This document shows, in pieces, positions 1-11,726 of a stretch of 64,000 nt of DNA; within the stretch, counting starts at the first letter, position 1; every line of letters begins with the position of its first letter. The stretch is taken from positions 16,795,060-16,859,059 of the forward strand of contig OX442314.1 in NCBI GenBank assembly GCA_949358305.1, read 5' to 3'. A model generated the notes under the pieces. It saw nothing but the letters and a program-made list of their open reading frames with translations, was not told the DNA's origin and did no database searches. The stretch is from Strigamia acuminata. Lineage: Eukaryota; Arthropoda; Chilopoda; Geophilomorpha; Linotaeniidae. A program made the position numbers and the translations under genes.

Positions 1-342
1 CATTGCATCTGTGTCGTATGCCGCAATGTCAAATGCTGGATGATCAAACTCTTCTGATGTTTGAATAACATCGACAACTGTATGGTAATCGAAGTAATAA
101 CTTGTTCTGACGAACGTTTGATATCCAAAAAATAAAATACAAACGCACAATGTAGCAACGAAAATACATTTTAAAGGAACAGGAACTTTCTTCTGAGTGA
201 GTAAACTCAATCCAGAAATAGGAAAATCTGCCAAACTTATTTCTTTTTGAGATTGAGTTACAATTCGTCGGATTAAGGCTTTCGAACGAAGTTTTTTGTC
301 TAAACAGTTTGGTTTAAAAGGTTGAAATACATATTTCTGCAT
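1..342 (-). CDS. DEG/ENaC-family ion channel, N-terminal part (cut by window edge)
   Basis: Reading leftwards from the ATG at 342, the frame stays open for 114 codons to the window edge, so only the amino end is present. A basic cytoplasmic stretch of about 55 residues ends in a short segment (FPISGLSLL, residues ~40-48) placed like the His-Gly gating region of degenerin/ENaC channels. One hydrophobic helix (residues ~56-75, core CIFVATLCVCILFFGY) follows, then an aromatic motif (SYYFDYHTVVDV) and HPAFDIAAYD, in the place of the family's FPAVTICN. Such channels are trimeric, amiloride-sensitive sodium or acid/peptide-gated channels of the plasma membrane. The helix-plus-YFxY layout is what I see; family membership is inferred, because the Cys-rich extracellular domain lies outside the window. 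Confidence 0.55.
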   Translation of the reverse strand, partial: MQKYVFQPFKPNCLDKKLRSKALIRRIVTQSQKEISLADFPISGLSLLTQKKVPVPLKCIFVATLCVCILFFGYQTFVRTSYYFDYHTVVDVIQTSEEFDHPAFDIAAYDTDAM

Positions 343-1509
343 TTTTCTACATATAGCCAGAAGACAACTCAGACAATTATCGTGTGGTATGAGCTTATAA
401 ATGCAAAAACAATGATAAATATTTAATTTTATTTCAAATTGAAAAAAGTGCTCACAAATTTTAGATCAAAGTTTTGATAACAAATTTTTGCTAAACTTCT
501 GTGTGGGTGTTAATACATAAGTAGCTTGACTAAAAAAAAGAAACATCATGTTGATATAAACAGTATTAACCGTAGAAAGAATTATACCCATAAATTTTTT
601 AAAAGAAAGATCTTATTTTGTTGCCTCTTTAGTTCCCATCAGTTCGCATATTCTTTAATAAACCAGAATAACAAAAACGAAGGAATTTACGCATTATGCA
701 CATTATCGTTTTTAATAACGATTAGTTTCAAAGCACAATCTTTTTAAAAATCTCTTATGGACAAGATTGCAAGTTACGATTTCAGTTGTGTATCGTTATG
801 TGAATACAGGTGCATTAGATTATGGTTCGGATAACACTGGTCAATATTAATTGACAATTTAACCCTTTTAATTATTGCTTCAGCATCTAACTAGTGGATG
901 TTTTTGTCTTTCTAACATCTTTAGTTCAATTTTTATTTTACTTTATGTTTTCTTTTAAATGTATATCACAGGTAGCTTAACCTGTGTTTAAGTTTAATCA
1001 CAAAAACGGTCGCTTGCAAGTTAGTGGGAGTAAGAACGACTGGTTTTCATGCGCGCTCATGCCGACAGTAAAATAACAAAGCATAAAAATCAGCGAGACG
1101 CCCATACGAAAATTTGCTGGTATTTGAGTATAAATATGGTGACTCAGCCCCACGACTATTTTCCCTTAGGCTAGTGGAGGTCAATGATGAGGAAAAAAAG
1201 GGGCGAACCCTTTTTTATGGTGATGATAGTCATTGCTTTTAACCTAATCTATCGAGAGGAAAAAACCTTTCCATTTTCACCAAAATGGCCCATAAAAGCA
1301 TTCTTAAAATATTAATGTGTTAAAACTATTTATTCTCATTGATCTACTATACATCAATTTCCAAATAAATGTTTAAAATACAATTTATTGCTCTTTTTTG
1401 GTTTGGTTTCGCCCTACATGGAAATATCCGTGGTGTTATATTTGATTTTCAGCAAATGTCTATGGAATGGATTGCTGTGATTTCAAAACCAACACTGCAT
1501 TTCGGCTAT

Positions 1510-1614
1510 AGCTGCATTCAGTCGTGTTTTTGGTGTTGTGCTTTTGGTTTGTGATTTTAAAAAATACAAAAAACAAAGAAAAAACACTTAAAACTCGGCT
1601 TTATGAATGCAGCT
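1510..1614. mobile_element. Hairpin MITE, copy 1
   Basis: A 105-bp element bounded by perfect 11-bp terminal inverted repeats (AGCTGCATTCA ... TGAATGCAGCT). The interior is a long imperfect hairpin: left GTGTTTTTGGTG...TTTGTGATTTT pairs with right AAAATAC...AAAACACTTAAAAC. It has no coding capacity. A related copy lies at 11602-11726, which makes a non-autonomous DNA-transposon family more likely than a chance palindrome. No clear target-site duplication was identified. Confidence 0.6.
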
Positions 1615-4600
1615 GCTGATAAAAGAGTTTTTGATACATGAAAGGTGTGCTTTATGTTAGGTATTTTTGAGTATTTTTGTCAATTCTAATATGCGTGCAA
1701 ATACTCTTCACATGTGAATCCCACTTTTAGATCCTGATCCTGTGGGGGGAAAAGAGGGGGAACTGAGTACTCTAGAGGGGATAAACGAAGGATATGAGTA
1801 CAGGGAATAAATGATCCGTGCAGGGCGACAATCCACGTTTGCGTTCCATCAGTGTTGGGAGAACCAACTGTTGGTAAAATCAATGACTGGGGCAGCGGCC
1901 TTGGTGCTGTAATGAGGTCCATGATGTGTCATAGCTTGGCGCTGAGTCATCCTAGTGTTGAGAGATTGCTAGATCTGACCTATTTTTGAAAATTCTTAGG
2001 TGTAATTTTCTACTTAATCATGAAAACTATGGCTTTGCTTTTTAGTTCAAGCTTAGCAAAATTTTTTTTTGAAATTTGCAAAATATTTTATTGATAAAGT
2101 GCATCGACTGTGCAGTTCAGTTCAGTTAGGTTGAGATTAGCCTTAATCGCCGGTTGCAGTGCGCAAATGTTTTGCTGTAAAATCAATGCTCTCTCAGAGT
2201 AAAGGAACGTCGATATAACTGATGACATCACACTGGCGTGCATGTAAGATACATGACTCATGCCAAATGCATGATAAAGACAGATTTTTTATTTATTTCT
2301 TCAATTTTTTTTTTGCTAAATGCTATGGCAATGAATTTACTGTATGTCTGACCTATTTTGTCTTTTTTTTAAAATTTATTATTTGTTAAATTCTTGCTGT
2401 ATGTTTATAAACCCACAAAGTATGATCTCAACAGTATGACAGATTCTTCATTTTTTATTTCCATGATAAAATGAAATAAACTGTCCACATTTTGTTTGTT
2501 TTCTTATCTATCGCACTATTAAACATATAAAATAATGTTTGGACAATATTACATTTTGTTTTCAAACTCATCGGAACCTTGTGAATGCAAATTGTAATTT
2601 AAAAAATTCCATTCGTTGAGTCGTTTCTTCATATCCTTTATCTCTTAACCTTACTAGTCGCAAGATATGCATGTTTGGAAGCTGCTGAAGCAGAGTATAT
2701 AGACAAAGTAAACCTAGTGTGTGCCTTAATCCAAATGACCTCACCTCTTTGATAGATTGTATGTCAAACGTCATCACTAACAGCTCATCAGTGATGTGTA
2801 CAATTCGTTAATCCTTCTTACTCTTGAGCACGAACATTTCTGACTAATTCTTGTACTCGTTTATCATCTTCTGGGCAATCAAACCTGGATACGAGAGATT
2901 TGTCTGATGACGTGTTCAATTGGTATTAAAATCTCATTAGTAGATACAATTTTAAGTCCCAAAAGAGTTGGTTGATATTATGACTCAGTTTGACCAAACT
3001 GAAAGGGACCAGCTTTTATCTCTCCCCCAACTTTTTCAAACGAACTAACAGATGCCTATTAGTGGGGGCTGTTTGCTACTGGCGAATTACTCATAGGGCA
3101 ACCAATGTAGAACAAAGTTGATGACACATACCTATTCTATTCATCTCTGAGATCATAGACTTGGACTGACATCACAATCTTCTGCAGGCACATTATAATC
3201 GTCTAATTACTTGTAAACAACTTAATGATGTTTATTTATGTTCGTGCACTCAACTAACGCTAGTTTGGACTATGAATTCAATCATTTATTTTTTAAATTT
3301 AACAAATTAACTTTAAATTTTTGTGGATGCATTGTCAGAAATGAAATTTAAAACGCATGATGTAAATGACATTTTCGTGAGGTTGGTTTGGAGCTATGGA
3401 GAAAAACATTGATCGAAACATGTGATAGATATCACGCCTTATGACGTGACGCCTTATTACTAGTAAAAAAAATCCAAAATGGTTGAAAACACAAACAAGA
3501 AGCTTTAAATATACTGTATATTGGATTACGGTATTGTATTGTTGTACAACATTAGTTTGTTACATAGAATGAATCACACTATACGCATCTGAGATGACAT
3601 CACTTGTTTGTAATACTTGTTACCGGAAATGAAACCAAATGCGGGTAGCCATGAGCTTGATAACCAACAATCTATTCCCTTTATATCTTATACCCCTCCT
3701 CTGTTCTTTTTCCTCTATGACGATATAACCACACCCTGTGATCTAGTCACAAGAATCGAGTAATTAGATGGATCGATTATCGTGACACGAATATCCAAAT
3801 TATTGTGGGTTTTATCAGATTGAAACAAAAGAATGCGGTGGATCTCCCAATAAAATACAAAATTTTAAAGCAAAATTTTGCGATTGATTTATTTTTCAAA
3901 GGTTTTCGGGTAGAATTGGTTGGTTTAGTCATTTATACAATAAATTACTTGACATCAGCATTCAGCAGGTACGAATGGACATTTTATTTCGAGTCATTCA
4001 CTCTGTGTATGGCTCAGCTGAAGCGAAAACAAATGGCGCGGAATGAGTCTGTTAATTCGAATTGCAAAACATTCCACAAGACAATCCAATCTCATTTCTC
4101 ATAATGTCACCACCCTCTGTGACTGATTCAATGACTGTGATTCCAACTTATTGGCAGTGGTAGATGCCAGTGGCCAACATCGAGTGGGTGTGAGTAGAAT
4201 CCGAAATTAATTAGGGCCCTAAGTGCCCTTTTCCGTGGTACTCAGATAAGGGTGACTCAAAACTCCTCCTCTTTTCAAAGCAACGGTGATGTAACGGCCG
4301 TTATTCCCCCAGTTCTCATTACAATAACGTCATGGCACAATCTGCATGCATTATGCAGTTTTCATACCGAGGTTTGGTGTTCTAAGCGGGACGGCAAAGA
4401 AGAATAGAGTCAACTGATCAGCGAGGAGGGCGTCATCACTGATATATAGATAATTATTCTGATGGTTCAACCCTCGCTAGGAATTCGTCATCTTTTGCGT
4501 TTGTCATGCTAATTCGATTTTTCCCTTTGTTTTTTAATTTAGTTTCTGAATTCAAAGTGTGCGCATTGATCCCGATCACGACAGTCATATTTTTAATTTT

Positions 4601-6718
4601 TTGATTTTTTTTTTTTACCAATAAAATAAATAGTTTTATTATATAAATACAACTAATTTTAGTAACTTTTTGTATCATTTAAGGGTTAAACTGCACGGCG
4701 TTGGATTAGTTTTCAATGTCTCTCGTTTTCCCCCCTCGTGGATCTAATGAGCTGTTAGCGGATAACTTTATTATACATGTTTAAGCTATAATCCAATAAA
4801 TGTGTATCAGACGTGAATAAATGAGGAGGAATATTTAGTGGATGGGGTTGATATGCAGTTGATACGATGCGCTTTTTAATTAATTTTCATTTCAATATTT
4901 GCACGTATTCATAAACAACAAGACTCGAAATGAAAATGAGGCCCTAATTTGGAAGGCACAATACATCCGACTAAAGCATGAGTCATATTTCGTATAGATA
5001 CTTTTCGTCTTTCCTTATTTGATTTAACAAGTGATGTTGCTATGGTTTCAGCACAGTCTAATCTAAAAGCAAACACTGACTCAGCAACGGCAATATCACA
5101 AAATCCACATAAAATCCACTCTGATTGCTTTATCCTTAGCAATTCTAATTTGATCCGTATTAAGAACAAATACGACACCCATTACCACCTAATGTACATA
5201 TAATTGAAAGCACCGCCTTCGTCAGTGGATGCTGCACCACAATACACGAGGCAGTTTTGCTTGCACAAATATGAATAAAAACAATTTGTAAAGTAGAAAC
5301 AGCTTATTTTTTTAATTTCCAATGTGATTAAAGTGTGAAAATAAAACTACATCTATAGGATTATCCATTTAATTGACTAATGGATAAGGATATGACTCAT
5401 TTGCCTTTTTGTTATCTTGTTGGGCCGCGGTATCTACAGGGAACAATTACAGCAATGAAGTAAAGCGCGTCGAAAAAGATTTCATTGGCATACGAGTGCC
5501 AGATAGAAATAATAATAAGAAGTGAAACACTGAGAGTGAGTGCTACTCGTTTTATTTTGACATGCTGGGACGATATGATAACGATAACTAGGTTTTTTTT
5601 TTTGCTCAATATTCGTTGATGAATCACAATGGTTTTCTGGCCTTTTAGACTTTCACACTCTTTTTTAGTCATCTAAATTAAAACTATCAAGTCATCTAAT
5701 AATTGTATACCCTATAATATAAACAGCACGTATGGGATTAATAATTCAAAGTACCCCCTTTAGTCTTTTGCAGTTTTTTTGTTCGTAACGTTTTGTTATA
5801 CAGAGATGATGTAGTGATTTTCTAATGACGGGTTAGATAATGTAATTAACCTAGACGATAATGAACACCTAATTAGAATGTGCAATCTCTCGAGACTTGA
5901 TTGTAAATTTTATATTTTTTAAAAATAATTAAATAATTATAGCCTAAAAACCTAGCAGTGATTGATGGGCAAAAATAGAAAAGTTGAATAATTTTTTTAT
6001 TCAAGTTTTATTCAAATATATACAGATAGTAATTACGGTTTGTTTTAATAATAACAGTGTAAGGTTTGAAAAGAGTGAGAGACTAATTCTTCTGATAGGG
6101 GTAGGAAATAATGTACCGTATACTGCATTTGCCATCATGAACGTGTCATGTTCTATAATATTGACATGGCTGAGTCAGTTAATTATAGGGGTGGCGTAGC
6201 AATACATACTCGGAGTGTCTTTTGATATTAAAATAGAATAAAATTGTTTCTTTTACATTGGGTAAGTCTATCAATCATCGAAGCCAGTTATTTGTCCGTA
6301 TTCATTTATGTAAATAGTAATACAGATTAATGATGCTCAATATAATGCTGGTCTGGACAGATAAGTTTCATTTGTCATTCTTAATATTCAATTTCCCCAT
6401 GTTCAAGCCAATTAAGATATCTACTGCAACAGAATTTGTATGTTTCATTTTTTTAACATTTATCTTTGGTATTAAAATAAAAATTCGATACATTAATTTT
6501 TTTTAATTCACTGTTCCATCATTCTATGTAACATAGCTGCTAAATGAGCAAATAATCCGCCATAAAATAGAAGCAGGTTGAAGGATACCCACGTGATTGC
6601 ATTGCATCTCACGCTTAAAGTGGATTATGGAAAAACTCATGTGTTCAGTTTCCTTTTAATTATTGCAAATACGGATGACTCATTTCATTTTGTTTTCAAA
6701 CTAATTCAGCGAATCAGC

Positions 6719-7080
6719 TTATTCTTCATACGAATAATTACATAATTTTAGTATTTTAGTATTTAGTATTTTGGAGAATTTCATTAGAAACACATGTTTT
6801 CCATAGACACCTATAAATTCTTGTAAAACCGCTTCCTGTTCTGGAGGGCTACTCCAGGAAATGGATGAATCGCACAAAAACACAAATTGCTTGCTGGGGA
6901 ATTGACTTGACTCGTGAGAAGCATCACAAGAAGGTGTTACGAGTATTAGCAACTGGACTTGACCAATTATGTTCATTATCACGAAGGCGATACAGGAGTT
7001 GTACAGGAGGGTGAAAAGATAAGGAGTCAGGACACATGTACAGAATTTCGCATATTTTTGGAAAACTTTAGTAATAAAAT
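6719..7080 (-). other. Candidate membrane-protein exon (unresolved)
   Basis: On the minus strand the frame is open from about 7060 to the stop at 6719, about 114 codons, unusually long for this AT content. The translation has a long hydrophobic run (core LTPYLFTLLYNSCIAF, then VIMNIIGQVQLLILV) followed by a hydrophilic, Ser-rich tail. The upstream sequence TTACTAAAG could be a splice acceptor and ATAG|GTGTCT a donor, but I could not link it to further exons. It may be one exon of a multi-pass receptor or a relic. I recognise no family motif. Confidence 0.2.
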
Positions 7081-7729
7081 TCCAGTTTCAAAACAATCAT
7101 TTCCTTTTTTTTACTAGCTTCTTATTCGAACTAAAAAAAACTGATGAAATTGAATTCCAAATTATGTTGAAATGGAAATGAAGTATTGCAGTCAACTGCA
7201 CTGCACAAACTCTGTTTTTGGCAGATAAATTTAGACAAACAAAAACACATGTAACTATTTTTATTACATCAGATTGTAAGTTAGCCGACATCGTTTCAAG
7301 TTTCATTCCTTCCAAGCAAACTTTGTGTGAGTTTAACACGGATGTAATACATTCATTGACCACACATTAGGAGGTGTGTTGAGAGATAAAGTGACATCAG
7401 CGATGGCGTGGCAACCATCTGGCCGCGTGTCTTTTGTTAAATGACAAATCCATCTGCACTACGTCATACTAGGGGATATAGGGGATAGGGTGAAATCACT
7501 TGTCACTCAAGTGCGGTGAAGTCACCGTTAAAGTGATGTCATCGGATCAAAGTTTCTAATATATTTACAATTTAGCAAAAGTTTACTTATGATTTGTCTG
7601 TTGATTGTTTAATTTTGTTGATACTATTTGCTATTTGTTTACAATGCAATTAAACAAAACAGAACAAAGAGGCATTTAATAATGAAATACCATTGAGAAA
7701 AATTGCTACATCAAAACGAATTAAACCTA

Positions 7730-8314
7730 ATGGCCAACATTATGGACTGGCTTCGCAAATTAAAAGACCAGGTTGTTTATTTCGCTGAAGAATTAATTTG
7801 TCATCGTTTTCTTCGCCGAAAGTATATGCGCATCAAAAAGACAAATTTTGCAATGTACAGTAATAATATTTTACTTTGGTTTTAGAAAAAAGGAGGAATA
7901 TGAACCCAGTAGTTACCAGTATGATAATCCTTATATAAATTTGGTAAGCCTTAACGTACTCGACAGTACAACTGGTATTGACGATACGGAAACCACAAAG
8001 AACATAGCCGAGACGAGACTTAACGAGACTTATACGGAATTGCCAATTCTGGGTAACGATGATGAAATTTGGTGAGAAAATGGGCGTAACATCTGTTTAA
8101 TCGCATTGAAAACAAAATCTTCAAAGATGCAATTACTAAACGTATTCCACAAAAGCGGCCACGATCCATAACAAATGACGGCATTTTTGTTCAAACTGAT
8201 TCTCTCATTTTTCGACCAAGAGCGTGTAATTTGGATTTAAAATGGCATGAGGAATGGGCCGAGCGAATCGAAAATGGATTTGCTTTCTTATTGCCTTTTC
8301 GATATTCTAATTAA
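7730..8314 (+). CDS. Unrecognised 148-aa protein, three exons
   Basis: Exons are 7730-7821, 7886-8052 and 8127-8314. The junctions are GTATAT...TTTTAG (64-bp intron) and GTAACG...TTCAAAG (74-bp intron), and the phases (2, then 1) agree exactly; the total is 447 nt ending in TAA. Without the second splice, exon 2 would run to a stop at 8075 and the third block would be out of frame. Joining them gives one continuous reading frame. The protein starts MANIMDWLRKLK, has a basic RFLRRKKK patch near residue 30, a Thr/Asp/Glu-rich middle and an aromatic C-terminus (WHEEWAERIENGFAFLLPF). There is no signal peptide or membrane helix. A possible polyadenylation signal (AATAAA) lies about 45 bp after the stop. 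No family is recognised and the function is unknown. Confidence 0.5.
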
Positions 8315-9765
8315 TAGTCCTAAAATGTAAAAAAAAATCATAAAAAATCAAAAAAAATCAAAAATAAATTTTGGCTGCTACAAATTATTTTATTCTAGTT
8401 TATTATAATGATTAATCCGAAATTTTGGAATTGATTTTCGAATCAAGGACTCAAGCACGACTAACTCTTCGCTTTTATGTGTTTTGGATAATACATATAC
8501 CCACTGAGGGATAATTTGGTCGACTACATGAAATTCCTTTCAGCTTCCATTTGTTTTGCAAAGGAATTAAATGTGTACGCTGCAATGTCATTACAAGCAT
8601 GTCTTTTTATTTTACGAGAAGGTGCAGTTGTTGAACTTGTTATAAAATCTCCACGGAAAATGCGTTACAGCAAAATATATTTTTTACGTTACAAATAAAT
8701 GCGCTTTCTTAGATATTCACATAATATTAAAGTATGAAAATAAAAATTACTCAATTCTTAGCTTTCAGAGTAATTTAAATATGTAATATATATTATGTAA
8801 CTGCAGTTTTAATTACAGTAGTATGATTTTGCTTTGAAAAGCATTCAAAAAAGAGTACCGGTAATTTAATCTAAAATCTGATATTTTTCAAACAATGAGC
8901 AGAGTCACCAGAAAATTAACTTTGTCAGCGTCATCAAGATTAGCAGCATGACTGACGTCTGTATACTGTATAAATGCGTGAATAATAATGATTGTCTTTT
9001 TTAGAATAAACAAAAAGTACAATATAGAATGTATTAATAAATTATTTTGATAGATTTTTTTTATCACGTTTTGGAATTATTTCAAAATAAAGCTGATTTC
9101 AGGCTTCGAATTCTGGCTGGTTCAGACCAGCTCGTGTGTCTCTATTAGACACAAATAGTAGCAATCCCACTATGAAAATAAATTTTAAATTTATTTCATT
9201 CAGATTTTTTCTAGCAGTCCAATAAACGAGACATATTTCTTGTCTAGAACAGTTCTAAAGCAATAAACAAAATTTCTGTTCTGCGCGTATGGTGGATGGC
9301 TTCAGTCTTGTAGACTGTGCACCAGAGACAGCTAGTGATAAATAAAGCAACTATTGACTCGTTTATCACAGACTACGGAATATTAAAACACAGCTTAGCC
9401 TTTTGTTAAAAATAAAAAATAAAATTGCAAAGTAACTTTACACATTTTTACAACATAAATGATCACATTGATTCTATTTTTAACATTATAATCTATCTTA
9501 TTTTATTTGGACAAAAATCAATACGAAAAAATGATTAAATTCACTGTACTCATAAATAAACTTCATTATTATTTCACACCGTATTGATTTATATTTACAA
9601 TAAATATTATCAACTTCATTAAAGTAATCAACTGAAATAAGGAGATATTTTTCTAACGGAAGCACTTCACCCACTTTTTGTTTATTGTTTACAATACTAC
9701 ACGAGCGAGGAAATACTGTACTAACATGCGAGAAATATCAAATTTAGTTCCTCGTTCTTGCTAAT
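8315..9765. other. AT-rich intergenic stretch with one short ORF
   Basis: The only candidate is an ATG ORF at 8528-8698 (+, 56 codons, MKFLSASICFAKEL...), preceded by TTTCAG-like sequence and an open stretch at 8435-8510. It could be a terminal exon, but no consistent splicing was found. The remainder is low-complexity AT sequence with no recognisable element. Confidence 0.3.
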
Positions 9766-11164
9766 TTAATGTCGACGTTTGTGTAGTGTGACTCTTTATA
9801 TATTCTGACAATGGTAATTTGGCATACAACCAAATTAAGTGACTAATTGAATTTCTAGAAGGGGATGACAAACGGATAATTGCTAAGGTGTTGTCTGATC
9901 AGTTTATTTGGAAACCGAATTTTCTTAATAAACCAAACGGTATCTGATAAAAAATTGATGAAAATAATGGACACAAATTTATATTTTGTTTGGTGGAATC
10001 AGAGTTCCATCAGCAAGAACGAATCGATTAAACTGCTTAGACGCATGTCGCAGTTGTATTCACTTGAACCGCCGATAATTTGGATTATCGTAACAAATGT
10101 CTATGAAGAACCTACAATTTTGATGCAAAGCGTACCTTTATCTTCAAATGGTGTCATTCCAGTTATCCAAGCGGTCAGGGTCATGATTTATAAGATATTT
10201 ATACGTACATTGTCATTTATTATTATTTATTAATACGTCAAAAACTTTTAATAGAATGAAAACAGTGCTGACTATTCAATGAAGGACGTTTATTCAGTTA
10301 AGGAAATAAATTTATTAGCATCAGAATTGGAAGCTTATCAATAAGTGGGAACGTTGTTATATATAACAAATTACAAAATTTTCCAAATATTATTCGAAAA
10401 TTAAATAATTATAAGACGCTCGTAAAGTATAAAAATCAAATTATTTAATTAGTTATTCGTTTAGACAGGCGTCAGTAGATAATCTGTTATTTTTTTAGTA
10501 TATTATTTGCAGAGACCTCCATTTATTGATTATGATACGAAAAAAGACAAGTTGTCAGGTGTCCTTGGAGAAAGTTTACTGACCACTCAAGACGTTCTTT
10601 CATGAAGGTAAATAAATGTATAGATTTAAAAAAATAAAAATACTGTACATGTTTTATTAAAGATATGATGTATATTTATCCGGTGAAGATAATGTCACAA
10701 AAACTTGGGATGTTTTTGAGAAATTGAACACAAATGTTTGCACTTTAATTATTCAAATTTTATTCAGTTTTTAAACTTCTGTTATCAAACAGATGTCGGA
10801 TTTAATTTTCGGTGGACACACAATGAGTAAACATCGTTTTAGATTACAGTACTTACATTTTCGTATGTTGTTGCATTTGGCCGATTCCAAATTCTTTTCA
10901 AACGACTATAAATTGAATATCTTGCTTTAGTATACACTGCACCATTTACAATAAAAACATGTATTTCTATTTTAATTGTTTCTTTGATTGTTGTTATTGA
11001 TATTACTGTGACCGACAAGGTTTATTTTACATCATTGAAGAAAAAAGCGAAAAAGTCAGCAAGAAATTGCACGACAGACTTACCGTAGCTAGTAAACATA
11101 AACAGTGCGATAATAATTCTTTTCCGGTTATTGCATTATTGCAAAGAGATATAATAATATACAC

Positions 11165-11475
11165 ACACTGAAGGTGAAGGAAAGGAACATTGCCATTGCA
11201 ATAATAATTGGCTGCTGTCCCTAACTTCGCTGCAATGGATGCACTGCAGGTAAGTTTGGGGGCTGCAATCGATCACTGCAATGGTGTGATATTTGCATGT
11301 GTGCTCCGATTATCAATTCCTTGTCCGAATCGATTCGTTAACAATGTGATGGCACTGTCGTAATTGGCGCTCGTGATGGACAGTCCAGTTGTAGCGTTAG
11401 CGGCCAAACCCTCGACCAACGACTGCAAATACACGAATTTGCAGTCTTCGGGAGCGTCGTATCGTTCGCCCAATT
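11165..11475 (-). mobile_element. BEL/Pao-type LTR retrotransposon gag fragment
   Basis: A GC-richer island on the minus strand holds an open frame (11473-11273). Its translation, with core pieces DCKFVYLQSLVEGLAAN and SANYDSAITLLTNRFGQ, fits the DUF1759-type region of BEL/Pao elements (KF-YL--L-G-A----GL--T--NY--A---L--RFG). It sits inside the ionotropic-receptor pseudogene, just before the TM2 block. No LTRs, protease or reverse transcriptase are present, so this is a dead 5' fragment. The left boundary is approximate. Confidence 0.7.
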
Positions 11476-11601
11476 ATCTTCTCATTATCTTAATTGGTAT
11501 GAGCTTCGTTATTTTTAAAACCCAAATTGACTTTATTTTTCGCAGTTTACTGCTAAGGTAAATTCTTGCGCTTCATGCGTTTTGAAGTAATGTCAAATAG
11601 T

Positions 11602-11726
11602 AGTGGTTCAAAACGTCGTGTTACAAGTGTTTTTGGTGCTTATTTTTTTGTTTTGTGATGTTAAAAATTCAAAAACAAAAAACACAAACATCGAAAACAC
11701 TTAAAACAAGACTTTTTGAATGCAGT
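11602..11726. mobile_element. Hairpin MITE, copy 2, inside the IR pseudogene
   Basis: The right end TTTTTGAATGCAGTG and the internal arms (AAGTGTTTTTGG ... AAAACACTTAAAAC) match the element at 1510-1614. The left terminus is degenerate (GTGGTTCAAAACGTCG against the inferred CACTGCATTCAAAACG). It lies where the intact receptor has the intron between the TM2 and S2 exons, so it probably inserted into an intron. Confidence 0.55.

Larger units (their letters stand above)
1140..7541. promoter_or_regulatory. Cluster of AP-1/CNC-type (TGASTCA) and ATF-type (TGACATCA) sites
   Basis: Exact TGACTCA or TGAGTCA occurs at 1140, 1943, 2254, 2981, 4253, 4979, 5077, 5393, 6171 and 6675. Exact TGACATCA or TGATGTCA occurs at 2223, 3167, 3595, 3950, 7392 and 7534. 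Four of the TGASTCA sites (1140, 1943, 5077, 6171) extend to TGACTCAGC on one strand, the core bound by CNC/small-Maf dimers. In the rest of the window I noticed only two more TGASTCA (36418 and 40226, both in coding exons) and one TGACATCA (29281). With the local base composition fewer than one TGASTCA is expected in 5.6 kb. A regulatory role for the flanking genes is inference. Confidence 0.4.
343..7690. other. Long gene-poor interval upstream of the DEG/ENaC-like gene
   Basis: About 7.3 kb without any gene I can model with confidence. It is AT-rich but broken by GC-richer islands (for example 1.7-1.95 kb, 3.0-3.2 kb, 4.2-4.4 kb). It contains a MITE (1510-1614), a dense set of bZIP-type sites (1140-7541), and a few ATG ORFs of 60-90 codons on the minus strand at 1686-1922, 2568-2774, 5412-5672 and 6719-7080. 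The ORF at 5412-5672 has a hydrophobic signal-like core (VALTLSVSLLIIISIW) but no splice support. Two spots on the minus strand near 2570-2960 show short open stretches that do not join in frame and may be a coding remnant. No tRNA or rRNA was seen. Confidence 0.5.

Noticed and set aside
1369-1554. ATG ORF with a signal-like start (MFKIQFIALFWFGFALHG)
   Set aside because: Its end lies inside the MITE at 1510-1614, and no splice sites support continuation.
1686-1922. 78-codon minus-strand ORF in a GC-richer island
   Set aside because: It has an ATG start, but no family, signal peptide or linked exon was found; kept only as a note.
8053-8091. Frameshift making the 7.7-kb gene a pseudogene
   Set aside because: An intron at 8053-8126 with GTAACG donor and CAAAG acceptor restores one continuous frame, so no frameshift is needed.
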